From contig JAZBRS010000011.1 of the NCBI GenBank assembly GCA_037176725.1, forward strand, positions 1,240,001 to 1,304,000: a stretch of 64,000 nucleotides of DNA, read 5' to 3'. The notes beneath the pieces were generated by a model that worked only from the letters and a program-made list of their open reading frames with translations, searched no databases and had not been told where the DNA came from. The position numbers and the translations under genes are program-made. Positions 12,524-22,512 of the stretch are shown piece by piece; position 1 is the first letter of the stretch; each line of letters begins with the position of its first letter. This DNA comes from Posidonia oceanica. Lineage: Eukaryota > Streptophyta > Magnoliopsida > Alismatales > Posidoniaceae.

Positions 12524-12534
12524 TTGGGTTCTGG
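12524..12534 (+). repeat. Target site duplication of LINE-4, right copy (ttgggttctgg)
   Basis: Exact match to 9843-9853. LINE-3 coding sequence (…GSGLLQAE) resumes here. Confidence 0.9.
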
Positions 12535-15037
12535 TTTGCTCCAAGCGGAAACTAACTATCGGCGGCAGCTCACTGATCTCTACTGGCAGGAAGAATCAAA
12601 GGCCAAACAACAGTCAAGAATCCGGTGGATCCGAGAAGGTGATGCTAACACGGCTTTCTTCCACGCCTCCATGCGGGAGAGGAAAGCAAGCAAGACCATT
12701 CGAAATATTGAGGAGAATGATAGTTGTGTTACCGACCATCAGAGCATTGTCCAACTCTTTCTCACTTGCTATAGCAAGCTTTTCAATCAGCAGGTAAACA
12801 CCCGGCAACTCCTTCTTGATCTACAATTCGCTTCCATCTCTGGGGAGGAGAGCCTGCAGTTCTGCACCCTGGTATCCATGGATGAACTTCAAACAGTGGT
12901 TAGAAGCCTTAACCCCAACCGTGCTCCTGGTTTGGATGGGTTCAATGGAGCTTTTTACCGCACGACTTGGTCTACCATTGCCATTGATCTTCTGGATGTT
13001 GTGAACAATTTCCTGAGATCGGGAAGGCTACTAACCCAAGTGAATCACACGCTTCTTTGCCTTGTGCCGAAGAAGCCCATTCCAGCCACTGTCGATGACT
13101 ATCGACCCATTGCTCTATGCAATGTGCTATATCGAATTATATCCAAAACATTGGCCAACAGGCTCAAGCCTCTATTGCCCAAGCTTATAGATTTCAACCA
13201 GAGCGCGTTTATAAATGGTAGAAGGATCTCTGATTCTATCCTCCTCGCTCATGAGCTTTGCCAGAATCTCCACATTGGCCAGGGCCGAGCTCGGATGTGC
13301 TTGAAGCTAGATCTCTGGAAAGCATTTGACTCTCTGAATAGACAATTTCTTTGCAATGCTCTACGCTGCTTCGGATTTCATGATAAATGGGTGGGGTGGA
13401 TCAGTGAATGTATGAACCCCACCTTCTCCCTACTGATCAATGGCGAGTGCTCTGCTTCCTTCCACTCTTCCAACGGGGTGCGGCAGGGAGACCCCATATC
13501 GCCCTACCTCTTCGTAATTGCTATGCAGGTCCTCTCTAGCCTTCTCCGCAGAGTTGAGTCTAAGCATGATTTGGACCCCCTCACCTGCAGCACACTCTCG
13601 GTCTCCCACATTATCTTTGCGGATGACCTTATGATCTTCTTGAATGCTGACAAGAAGAATGCCCATAACTTGAAGCTGGTGCTTGATGAATTCACAACAC
13701 TATCCAGCCTCACTATCAAATTCCATAAGAGTGCTATATTCTTTGGGGGGCTGTGAAGCATTGGAATTGGATTGCCTCTCATCTAGGTCTGCCTCAAGGG
13801 CAACTACCAGTAAGGCACCTGAGAGTGTCCCTTTTTTCCAAGCGACTCTCCGCAACTTCGTGCTCCCCTCTGCTACAAGCTATCAAGACTCGACTGCAAT
13901 CATGGAAGCTAAACTCCTGTCCTACGCTGGGAGAGTCGAGCTCATCAAATCCATCCTTTCATCCATGCACCTCTACTGGACATCGGTCTTCATCCTCCCA
14001 ACCAGTGTCCTGCAAGCAATCGATCGCTTGATGCTCTGTTTTCTCTGGTTTGGTCATGGCCCGAGGAAATGCATCTTCAAATCGTGGAATGACGTCTGCC
14101 GACCGAACGAGGAGGGAGGTCTTGGTATCAGGCGTGCCACTGATTGCAATCACGCTGGTATCCTCCGGCTACTCTGGGAGGTTGAGACGAACAAGGAAGC
14201 ACTCTGGGTGAAATGGCTCAAGGGCAAGTACCTGAGGGGCAGCTCCATTTGGTGTGCCTGGCCTCCCCAAAATGCATCCTGGGCTTGGCGTAGTATTGTC
14301 AGAGTCCGACACCTAGCTGTGCACCTCCTGAAATACCATATCGGAGATGGTCAACATACATTCTTCTTCCTCGACCCCTGGCTTGGATCTATGCCGCTTC
14401 TCCGGCGGGTGGGGGATCGGCTCTGGCAGAACCTTGCTTGCAATAGCTCATGCCGAGTGAGCTCTTTTATTGCTAACGGACGCTGGAACCTACCTCCCCC
14501 TACCACATTGGAAATGCACGACTTGTGGCCTAAGATATTGACCTCCTTTATAGGCGACGATGCCGATTCGATCACCTGGACCCCTGAGACCACCGACTTT
14601 ACGCTCCGCTCTGCATGGAATGTGATCTGTCCCCTGAGCCCGGCCCTCCCCTGGACGGCCTTCATCTGGTGCAAAGGAGTCACCCTGAGACACGCCTTCT
14701 GCTCGTGGAGAGCACTCCACAACTACCTTCCCACTCATGACTTGCTTCAAAGACGAGGGATCCTTCTCGTCTCCCTGTGCGCTCTCTGTCGAGAAGAAGT
14801 TGAGATGCATGATCACCTCTTTTGGACTTGAAGTTCTCTAAGCAAGTCTGGAATATTTGCTGGTCCCGATTCACCATCGCGTGTCTTCACGGTGACTCGT
14901 TGCATGGAGCTGTCAACCTTCTGCTCCAAGATTTCCGCAGGCACTCCACGTCGGTGCTGGAGCAGCGATGACTCGCCGACGTTTTCACCGCTGTGGTCTC
15001 TGGGCTCTGGACCAAACGTAACCTCTACTTTTTTTAG
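12524..15037 (+). pseudogene. LINE-3 ORF2, reverse transcriptase and zinc-binding part
   Basis: The linker (LYWQEESKAKQQSRIRWI) and RT are open to 13756, with APGLDGFNG, VRQGDPISPYLF and FADDLMIF. A frameshift near 13750 moves the thumb and connection into another frame. There LSYAGRVELIKS and the zinc-domain lead-in continue to 14831, with CALC and DHLFWT. The last Cys of the zinc box follows in a shifted frame. Homology fades at about 15037. The first 84 codons of the long open frame that covers this region (12272-12523) are antisense LINE-4, not LINE-3. Confidence 0.88.
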
Positions 15038-15304
15038 GGGGCCCATAAGCCCAAAGACCCCGAGGCACTTTGCCATGAAGCCATTTTGTGCTAGATGGGC
15101 TAGACTGCTCAGGTGGAGCCTTGAGGCTTTTGGATGGGTGACAACAGTTGGGTCATTCTTAGCTTCAGGCTTCTGTTTACCACCTTCCTTGGTGTCCCTA
15201 GCTTGGGCTATGTATTTTTGTGTTGAGCTTTGGGCTCTTGGCTAGGGTTCCCTTTTTGGCCCCTTAGTCTCCTATGTACAGTATTTTTTTTTATATATTA
15301 TTCT

Positions 15305-15317
15305 GAGGGCCTCCCTC
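15305..15317 (+). other. LINE 3'-terminal hairpin (GAGGG-cct-CCCTC)
   Basis: A five-base-pair stem with a three-base loop stands about 14 bases before the poly(A). Counterparts are found at the 3' ends of LINE-1 (loop ctg), LINE-4, LINE-7 (loop cct) and LINE-6 (loop tct). LINE-8 has one stem mismatch. It probably marks the RT recognition site for reverse transcription. Confidence 0.65.
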
Positions 15318-15339
15318 CTTTTGCTTGGCCAAAAAAAAA

Positions 15340-15348
15340 GTAGAAATA
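15340..15348 (+). repeat. Target site duplication of LINE-3, right copy (gtagaaata)
   Basis: Same nine bases as 7190-7198, directly after the poly(A) of LINE-3. Confidence 0.8.
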
Positions 15349-15664
15349 TTAATAATTATGGGAAAAACTATTAAAACACTTTATGAAAATCCCATTTAAT
15401 ATATTAAAGCCCAAGATGACAAGATATCATGTGAGAGACCTTTAGGATACCAGTCGCCTCTGATGGTGGCGACGAGACTCATCGCCATTGATAGTGGCGA
15501 CGAGCTATGTTGCCTCTCATATAGGCAACAAGCTGTTTTTTTGTAGTCTCCCCATTGTCTTTTATATTAATCCAAAGAGGTGTTAAAAGTCCAGAATAAC
15601 TTCAAAAATTCCATAAAATTATAAAAACATGTTATTTAATAGGTCCAAAGGTAGTTAGGGCTAA
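15349..15664. other. Spacer between LINE-3 and LINE-5, no gene
   Basis: AT-rich non-coding sequence, the continuation of the 6565-7198 spacer. Its only visible structure is the triple 28-base hairpin repeat at 15453-15536. Confidence 0.6.
15453..15536 (+). repeat. Three tandem 28-base hairpin units
   Basis: Units start at 15453, 15481 and 15509. Each has a short inverted repeat with a nine-base loop: GTCGCC/GGCGAC, TCGCC/GGCGA and GTTGCC/GGCAAC. The third unit changes both sides of one base pair (C-G to T-A), so pairing is kept. Confidence 0.7.
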
Positions 15665-15711
15665 GCTTTTTCTAGAGTGAGAAACTCTGCCTTTTCTCTA
15701 GAAGGAATCTT
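15665..15711 (+). mobile_element. LINE-5, piece a: start of the 5' UTR
   Basis: 'ttctagagtgagaa' followed by a second 'tctctagaagg' matches the 5' UTR of LINE-3 (7237-7270). The element is cut at 15711 by LINE-6 and resumes at 21269. Its exact first base is uncertain within about 15 bases. Confidence 0.75.
15692..15711 (+). repeat. Target site duplication of LINE-6, left copy (20 bases)
   Basis: ttttctctagaaggaatctt, identical to 21269-21288. The last T bases merge with the poly(T) of LINE-6, so the length may be 18-20. Confidence 0.9.
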
Positions 15712-16099
15712 TTTTCTTTTTTCTTTTTTTCTTTGCCAAACAGAAGGAGGGAGACCCTCAAATATTATAAAAAATGAAAACTGTATAAGAGAGAATATGG
15801 ACAACAGCCCATATCCCAAAGGTCAAAGACCAAACCCAAGGCCAAACCTCCCCTCCCAATATAATGGGAAAACAAAAGCCATAACAGGCCTACCGGAAAG
15901 CCCAACCCAACCAGCACGAACAAAGCAAAGAAAAGAAATGAAATAAAACCGTAGGTCCACTAAAACCAGCCCAACCAGCTGGACTCCCGCTCGCTAGAAT
16001 TGAATTCAAAATCAATTAAAAATACATCCATTCCACCAGGAAAGCCTTCAGCTTAAAACAGAGCATGAGCGGAGCGATGGGTTGATGCTTTTCGTCAAA

Positions 16100-18820
16100 G
16101 AATCACCGATTCCTCTCAGTCCATAGCCCAGAGATCACTCCACAAAAGGTGCACGACGCTAAAGGCATTTCGAAGTATGATGCTGCTGAAAGCGGAGGAG
16201 GATGAAGTTGGTGACTTCAAGCAGAGATGAGGATGCCTGAAGCTCTGGCACATAGAGTTGGGGAGCCAACTCAGTCCACACCTGTCTAGCATACTCATAA
16301 GACCACATCAAGTGATCAATCATCTCCGCTGCGTTCCAACACAGAGTGCAATGAGAGACCAGCAAGACACCCCTGTGTTGAAGATTGATGTGAGTGGGTA
16401 GGCCACGCCGGAGTGACCTCCAGGTGCAGAAGGCTTGGTTGGGAACAGTGCCCCAATTCCAGATGAGAGAAGCCCAGGGAGTAGTAGGATTTCTATGACG
16501 AACGGCCTCCCAAGCCGAGTGAAACGTGAACCCATCTTTTGTGGGGATCCAGGAGATGGAATCCCTACCGGGACCAATTAGAGTAGCAAGGATCTCCGGC
16601 CACAGCTCATGTCCAAAGTAGTGGGAGTGGGGAGGTTCCAGCGACGCCCATCAATGAAAATACCCACTTTGCAGAGCCGGTCACAACCCAAATCACGACG
16701 GATCCAGTCACCATTGCGAAACTAAATCGGTGGGTGACCCAACCATGGGTCCATGAAGAAACTAGTCGAGAGACCATCCCCCAGGTTATATTGCAAGAGA
16801 TCAGCAGCTAGAGGTCTCATCCGGAGGATTCCTCGCCAAGCCCAAGATGCGTTCTATGGTGGACGAGCACACCAAATTGAACTTCCCCAAAGGTATTTGG
16901 AGCGAACCCACTTCACCCAAAGGGTATCTCTGTTAGTTTCCACCTCCCAAAGAAGACGAAGAACACCTGCTTTGTTGCTATCACTCGGGCTGCATATACC
17001 CAAACCACCTTCTTTTCTAGGACAGGCCACATCATTCCAAGAGCTGTAGACTAACTTCCGTTGTCCATGTCCATACCACAGGAAACGGAGCAGCAACCGA
17101 TCAATGGCTTGGAGAACGCTTGCGAGGAGGATGAAGACAGAAGTCCAAAACAGGTGCATTGAAGAGAGCACCAAGCGGATCAGTTCCACATTACCGGTGT
17201 AGGAGAAGAACCTCACCTTCCACGACTGCAACCGCGACGTAATCGACTGAGTTAGAGGTTCACATTCTGTGGCCGAGAGCCTCTTTGATAGCAGGGGCAG
17301 GCCAAGATACCTCACCGGAAGCTCCCCTCTCCTCAGCCCCAGATGCGTCGTAATCCATCTCTGATGCTTCACCTGACCTCCAAAGTAAATCGTGCTCTTT
17401 TGGAGGTTGATGGACAACCCAGATAATGCTGAGAACTCGTCCAAGATTGCTTTCAAGCGACGAGCATTCCTCTTGTCAGCATGTAAGAAGACCAGAAGAT
17501 CATCCGCAAATATAATATGTGACACGGAGATCGTGCCACAGGAAGTAGGTTGAAGCTTCCCCTCAAGCTCTGCTTGTTCGAAGAGGGCCGTGAGGCATGG
17601 CAATGACAAACAAATACGGGGATAGAGGATCCCCCTGACGAACCCCATTGGAAGTGAAGGAGAGGTGAGTTCTCCATTGATTCTGAGAGAGAAAGTGGAG
17701 TTCTCCACTTGTTCTCAAAGCCCAGACGTCGAAGTGCTTCACAGAGAAATGTTCAATTCAAAGAGTCAAAAGCTTGGCTCAGATCAATCTTGATGCACAT
17801 GTGGGCGCGTCCCACACCCGAATGCAAAGAATGACAGAGCTCGTGTGCTAATAGAATGGAATCTGTAATTCTCCTCCCTTTGATAAAGGCACTCTGGTTA
17901 GGCCCAATGATTCCAGGTAACAATGGCTTGAGTCTCATGGATACCAGCTTTGATATAATTCTATATAGAACATTACACAATGCTATGGGTCGGTAGTCGT
18001 CCACCGTTGCCGACACAGCCTTCTTCGGCACCAAACAGAGAACCGTGTGATTAACTTGAGTAATGAGGTGGTTCGATCGCGGCACATTGTTAACGACCTC
18101 CGGAAGATCCTTTGAGATCAGATGCCAGGTTGCTTTGTAGAATGCACCATTGAATCCATCCATACCTGGAGCTCTGTTTGAACTTAGTTGTCACACCACC
18201 TCTCTGAGCTCGTCCATAGTTGCCATGGTGCATAGGCATCTATTCTCCTCCTCCGTGATGGACAACCTTAGAAGGCCCTGTGGAATGCAACACTAGCCTT
18301 GGTGTTGATTGATAAGCATATAGTATTCATGGTGGAAAGCCCGACCAATACTGAGAGGATCATTGAGCAGCCGGCCATCAACCTCAAGGTTCTAGATCAT
18401 ATTCCGTGCATGTCTTGCTTTGATGGATGCATGGAAGAAGGCAGTATTTGCATCCCCGTCGTAGAGCCACCGGATGCGTGATTGCTACCTAGCCATCGAC
18501 TCCTCCTACCAGTAGAGATCAGACAATTGTCGACGGTAATTTGCTTCAACCTGGAGCAGACCAGAGCTAAGTGGGTCGCATTTCATCGCCTCCTAAATCA
18601 CAGATAGAGACTTGATGCATTTTGCGATCCAGTCCTCAGCACGACCAAACACCCTTCTAGACCACCTTGTCAATTGGGTCCTGATAGTAACCTGCTTCTT
18701 CACAAACCTATATGTTGGGTTCCCTTGGATCTGGAATCTCCAATAGTGAGCAATCAAGAGGTTATAGTCAGGATGAGTCGTCCATTGGTTGAAGAATTTA
18801 AACTGAACTTTGGCGCGTCG
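16100..18820 (-). pseudogene. LINE-6 ORF2, reverse transcriptase and zinc-binding part
   Basis: Read on the minus strand: linker with stops (18820-18170), RT start DGFNGAFYKATW at 18163-17753 in the same frame as the endonuclease, a stop after AFDSLN, then a shift. 17708-16854 carries FADDLLVF, QKSTIYFGGQ and thumb motifs. The VRQGDPLSPYLF box is scrambled by two compensating shifts near 17600-17650. The zinc tail (CTLCWN, HLMWSY with Cys replaced by Tyr) is at 16365-16159. It cannot make a working enzyme without several repairs. Confidence 0.88.
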
Positions 18821-19522
18821 TCAATCTGTACCAAGCTTGATGGTGAGCGGATTGTGATCACTCAACAGACGCGTCCCGACGTGCGTAGCGCAAGTAGGGA
18901 ATAGATTAAGACAATTCATGGAAATGAGAATGCGGTTCAATCGACATAATATGGGCCTCGATTGAGTCATATTACACCATGTGAAATCAGATCCAGTTGT
19001 GGGCATTTCGAGTAGGGAGGCAAAGTTAATGAATTCATTGAAATCTGACATGGCCGTGGGATTCAGTAGATCCGATCCCACCTTCTCAGAGCGACTGTGG
19101 ACGCAGTTGAAGTCCCCTGTGACGATCCAAGGGTGGGACGGCTGAGAGCGGAGGAGGTCTTCCCACAGTTGCTTCCTTGATCCCACATCATTTGCCGCAT
19201 ACACAACCGTGAGTATGAACCTGGAAGAATCTGATAGTGAACAACCTTCGAGCTGAATGAATGGCTCAATCTTAGCGATCTTAGAGAGATTCACAGAAAG
19301 TGGGTTGCATAGAACAAGGATACGACCTGACGGAGCTGAAGAGATGCTGGAAATGGCATCAAAACTGCTCCAGCACTTCCTTAGGATGCTCGAAGCGTCC
19401 TGTTTGATTTTATGCTCCAGAAGACATACTATATCACACTTATGCTGGTTAGAGTAATCTCGGATAGAATCAACCTTCCCAGCTTTATTTAAACCCCTCA
19501 CATTCCAACACAGAATTAACAT
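18821..19522 (-). pseudogene. LINE-6 ORF2, endonuclease domain (open frame, 233 codons)
   Basis: The endonuclease starts MLILCWNVRGLNKAGK at 19522, 26 bases after the ORF1 stop. It keeps Asn in WNVRGL, Glu in LLEHK, GDFN in VTGDFNCV and SDHNPL near the end. It is the most complete endonuclease in the window. It ends in a stop at 18821, where LINE-8 reads on into 'KFFKQ'; the rest of ORF2 is therefore cut off. Confidence 0.88.
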
Positions 19523-19548
19523 CGGGGTGGTATATCTAGTGTGAACTC

Positions 19549-20985
19549 CTAGAGCCCACCTGGCTCAAGCTCTCTACCACTAACACCTAGCAAGCGAGGA
19601 TGGACAATCTTACGAGACTGTTGAGCTTTGGCAGTCAACGATTCCACCTCTTCATCAGAGGCATGGAGAGCGGAGAACTGATTCAGATCCCTTGGAGGTG
19701 AAGAAGACGTACCTTTCTTTGCATGGGGGGTAGTTCTATATTTGGGTTTTGTGGCCTTAAGAGTGGAATCTAAAACCACCGAATGTTTCTCAATTGAGGT
19801 TGAGGAGATTGTCTCACCCACCACGTGTTGCTTTTCCGAAATCACTTCCTTACTAGTATCCACCTGAGTGGGAGATGCTATCTCTGGTGAGGGAGGCATC
19901 GGCTGCACCACTTGTGGCTCAGTAACAAGGGAAGTGGAAGTGGACGTGCCCTTAAGTGCCGCCACAGCGTCCCCCTGTACCAAACTTACAGTGACCGGAG
20001 CAGTGACCTCCATAGCAGCTAGAGTTGACACCACCGTCGAACATGAACCTTCTTCATGACCGAAGGAGGAGCACACAGCACATGGGTGCGGTTCCCAGTC
20101 GTAATCCACACATATATCTTCCTGGATACCGTCTACCTCCAAGAGGGTGGTTCAAGGGAAGGAGAAAGCCGCATCGATCTCCACACATATCCTAGCAAAG
20201 TCGACCCTGCTCCCAGTAGCGGTGGCTTCGTCCATGTATAAGGGACCCAGAGCGCTCGCGATGCGGCTGATGAGTGCCGGAGACCAGAAGCGGAGAGGAA
20301 GCTTAGGAAGCTTCATCCAAACTGGAATCGTGAGAAGTTTGTCCTTCTCAAACTTAGAATCAATAGACCAGGTATGAAGGACCAGTGGTTTTCCCCGGAC
20401 GAACAACGGCCCCTCCTCAAGGGCACGTTGCTTGTCGGAGTCATCTGAAATTTTGAAAAGGAGGAAGCAATTTCCCCGCGAGAGCACTTGGAGTTCACCC
20501 TTGACCAACCACAGAGTCTTGAAGTACCTAGCCAAGGCAGGCACATATGGCTTGAGACCCATGAAGTAGCCCATCAGCACACGCTCCCAGTTCTTTACTG
20601 CACTTACCACTTCCTCTGGTAGACACACAGCCACCTTAACTCCATCTTTTACTACAGGCTCAAAGAAGCTAAGAGCACGCGGAGACCAAGCCTTAGAGCT
20701 GGAACACCTCTTTGCCCATGAAGCTGGCTGCGCAGCAACCGGAGCAGTAGAAGAGGTCTTGTTTACAGTAGCACGGTGAGGACGAGATCGAGACCGATGA
20801 GTCCTGTGGCCTCCACCACCTCGACCCTGACTCGAAGTACCACGACGACCACCCCCTAGAGCTGGGAAGTTGCGTTCATCCACCGGAGGGGTAGTCCCAT
20901 CCCCAACACCCGAGTCTCCCCGAAGGGAGGACGGGGAAAAATCACCCAGAGTACGCAAGGAAGAAGATGGATTAGTGGAATCCAT
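19549..20985 (-). pseudogene. LINE-6 ORF1, complete except for one in-frame TGA
   Basis: Starts MDSTNPSSSLRTLGDF at 20985. Order: Gly/Arg-rich basic segment (HRTHRSRSRPHR), the motif QPASWAKRCSSSKAWSPRALSFF, the DUF4283-like RNA-binding core (VLMGYFMGLKPYVPALARYF, LQVLSRGNCFLLFKI), zinc knuckle CAVCSSFGHEEGSC, and a Ser/Thr/Pro-rich tail. The single defect is TGA at 20154-20152, where LINE-3 has TGC (Cys). The two halves (277 and 197 codons) are in one frame, so this is nearly an intact 478-codon protein. It acts as RNA chaperone or nucleic-acid binder in the LINE particle, by family. Confidence 0.88.
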
Positions 20986-21185
20986 ACCCTAATCCTCAGT
21001 GGGCCCCTCCATCCAAGAACGTCAAATGCTAATCCCGACACAGTAACAAGCGGTAATCACCCATTTGAAATTAGTGGGCTGGACCTAATGAATAGGGAAA
21101 GAACAAAGCAAAACGGAGGGAAAACTCCCCCCAAGAGGCTCAAAACCTAGAGAGAAGTTGGAGCTTCTCACTCTAGGAACTTGCA

Positions 21186-21268
21186 TTTGTGGCTCTCACT
21201 TATGGTTCTTGGTTGAGGTCTTGGGCCTATGTATTTAGTGTGGAGCTGGTGCTCTTGGCTTGGGTTCT
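21186..21268 (+). other. Extra LINE 3'-UTR fragment, opposite orientation, at the 5' junction of LINE-6
   Basis: This stretch aligns on the + strand with the 3' UTR of LINE-3 and LINE-7: shared words include 'gttcttggt', 'ctatgtattt' and 'ttggct…gggttc'. It lies between the 5' UTR of minus-strand LINE-6 and the right duplication, so it entered with LINE-6. It has no poly(A). Confidence 0.7.
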
Positions 21269-21288
21269 TTTTCTCTAGAAGGAATCTT
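21269..21288 (+). repeat. Target site duplication of LINE-6, right copy (20 bases)
   Basis: Identical to 15692-15711. LINE-5 5' UTR continues from here. Confidence 0.9.
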
Positions 21289-21415
21289 CCCTTTCCTTAG
21301 GAGGACTTTTCCCCCCCATTTTTCCTTTTGGGCGAATCAGATTACCAGCCCATTAGCACAGTGCTGAGTTTTGAAATCTCTATGGTGGGATGACGTGGGA
21401 CGCGTGATTGTTAGT
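21269..21415 (+). mobile_element. LINE-5, piece b: rest of the 5' UTR to the ORF1 start
   Basis: Matches the LINE-3 5' UTR (7263-7402), including 'ttaccagcccattag'. The ORF1 start codon region reads attgttag where LINE-3 has atggttag, so the ATG is lost. It is cut at 21415 by the LINE-7/LINE-8 pair; ORF1 resumes at 26276. Confidence 0.75.
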
Positions 21416-22512
21416 TTTTTTTTTTTTTTTGCCAAGCAAAAGGAGGGAGGCCCTCAGAATAATATAAATAAAAATACTGTACATGGGAGACTAAGGGCCC
21501 AAAAGGGAACCCTAGCCAAAAGCCCAAAGCTCAACACAAAAATACATAGCCCAATCTAGGGACACCAAGAACTGTGGTAAACAAAAATCAAAAGCAAGCC
21601 CAGCTATTGTCACCCATCTAAAAGCCTCATGGCTCCACCTGAGCAATCCAGCCCATCTAGCACAAGATGGCTTCAAGGCACAGTACCTCGGGGTCTTTGG
21701 GCTTAAGGGCCTCCTAAAAAAAGCAACAGTTACGTTCAGTCCAGAGCCCAGAGACCATAGCGGTGAAGACGCCAGTGAGTCGTCGCTGCTCCAGCACCAA
21801 CGTGGAGTTCCTACAGAAATCTTGGAGCAGAAGGTCGACAACTCCATGCAACAAGTCACCGTGAAGACACGCGGTGGTGAGTGGGAAGCACCGGGAGACA
21901 AGAACGAACCCTTGTCTTCGAAGCAAGTCATGAGTGGGAAGGCAGTTGTGGAGTGCTCTCCACAAGCAGAAGGCATGTCTCGGTGTGACTCCTTTGCACC
22001 AGATGAAAGCCGTCCAAGGGAGAGCCGGACTCCAGGGACGGATCGCGTTCCATGCAAAGCGGAGCGTAAAGTCGGTGGTCTCAGGGGTCCAGGTGATCGA
22101 ATTGTCGCCATCGCCGATAGAGGAGGTCAGAATCTTAGGCCACAGGTCGTGCATGTCCAAAGTGGTAGGGGGAGGCAAGTTCCAGCATCCGTTAGCAATA
22201 AAAGAGTTCACTCGGCATGAGCTATCGCAAGCAAGGTCCTGCCAGAGTCGATCCCCCACCCACCGGAGAAGAGGTGAAGATCCAAGCCTGGGGTCGAGGA
22301 AGAAGAATGTATGTCGACCATCTCTGATATGGTATTTCAAGAGGTTCACAGCCAGGTGCCGGACTCTGAGAATACTACGCCAAGCCCAGGATGCATTCTG
22401 GGGAGGCCGGGCACACCAAATGGAGCTCCCCAGGATGCCCCTGAGCCATTTCAGCCAGAGCGCTTCCGTGTTCGTCTCAACCTCCCAGAGTAGCCGAAGG
22501 ATGCCAGCGTGA
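21416..22512 (-). mobile_element. LINE-7: 5'-truncated minus-strand LINE
   Basis: The poly(T) at about 21415-21431 and the complemented 3' hairpin mark its 3' end. It reaches upstream to the region before the zinc domain (NHAGILRLLWEVET) and ends at about 22510, where it meets LINE-8 head to head. Left flank gcgtgattgttagtt and right junction gcgtgattgtcagtt differ by one base. This could be a duplication, but gcgtgattg is also LINE-7 sequence. Confidence 0.87.
21714..22509 (-). pseudogene. LINE-7 ORF2 C-terminal part with internal deletion
   Basis: The reading frame from NHAGILRLLWEVET to SGLWTERN is open for about 265 codons. The zinc box is missing: after LVSRC the sequence jumps to TTACLHGDLLHG. 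In LINE-3 about 35 residues with CALC and DHLFW lie between these points. The in-frame deletion hides the loss. Upstream of 22509 the open frame runs on into antisense LINE-8 endonuclease and is spurious. Confidence 0.83.

Larger units (their letters stand above)
7199..15339 (+). mobile_element. LINE-3: full-length L1-type LINE split by LINE-4
   Basis: The element runs from a GC-moderate 5' UTR (7199-7395), through ORF1 and ORF2, to the 3' hairpin and A-tail (15331-15339). A nine-base duplication flanks it. Without LINE-4 and one copy of its duplication it is about 5.46 kb. The 5' UTR carries the CTAGAGTGAGAA box shared with LINE-5 and LINE-6. Both ORFs carry frameshifts and stops, so the copy is dead. 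Confidence 0.9.
15712..21268 (-). mobile_element. LINE-6: full-length minus-strand LINE inserted in LINE-5
   Basis: A T/C-rich tract followed by the complement of the 3' hairpin (near 15740) marks the 3' end. The element includes ORF2, ORF1 and a 5' UTR with the CTAGAGTGAGAA box ending at about 21185. A 20-base duplication brackets it. Between the 5' UTR and the right duplication lie 83 extra bases that resemble the LINE 3' UTR in opposite orientation (see separate entry). ORF1 has one stop; ORF2 has several frameshifts. Confidence 0.92.

Noticed and set aside
15037..15245. Frame continuing past the LINE-3 zinc domain
   Set aside because: It reads through the 3' UTR, which is shared by other copies without coding constraint.
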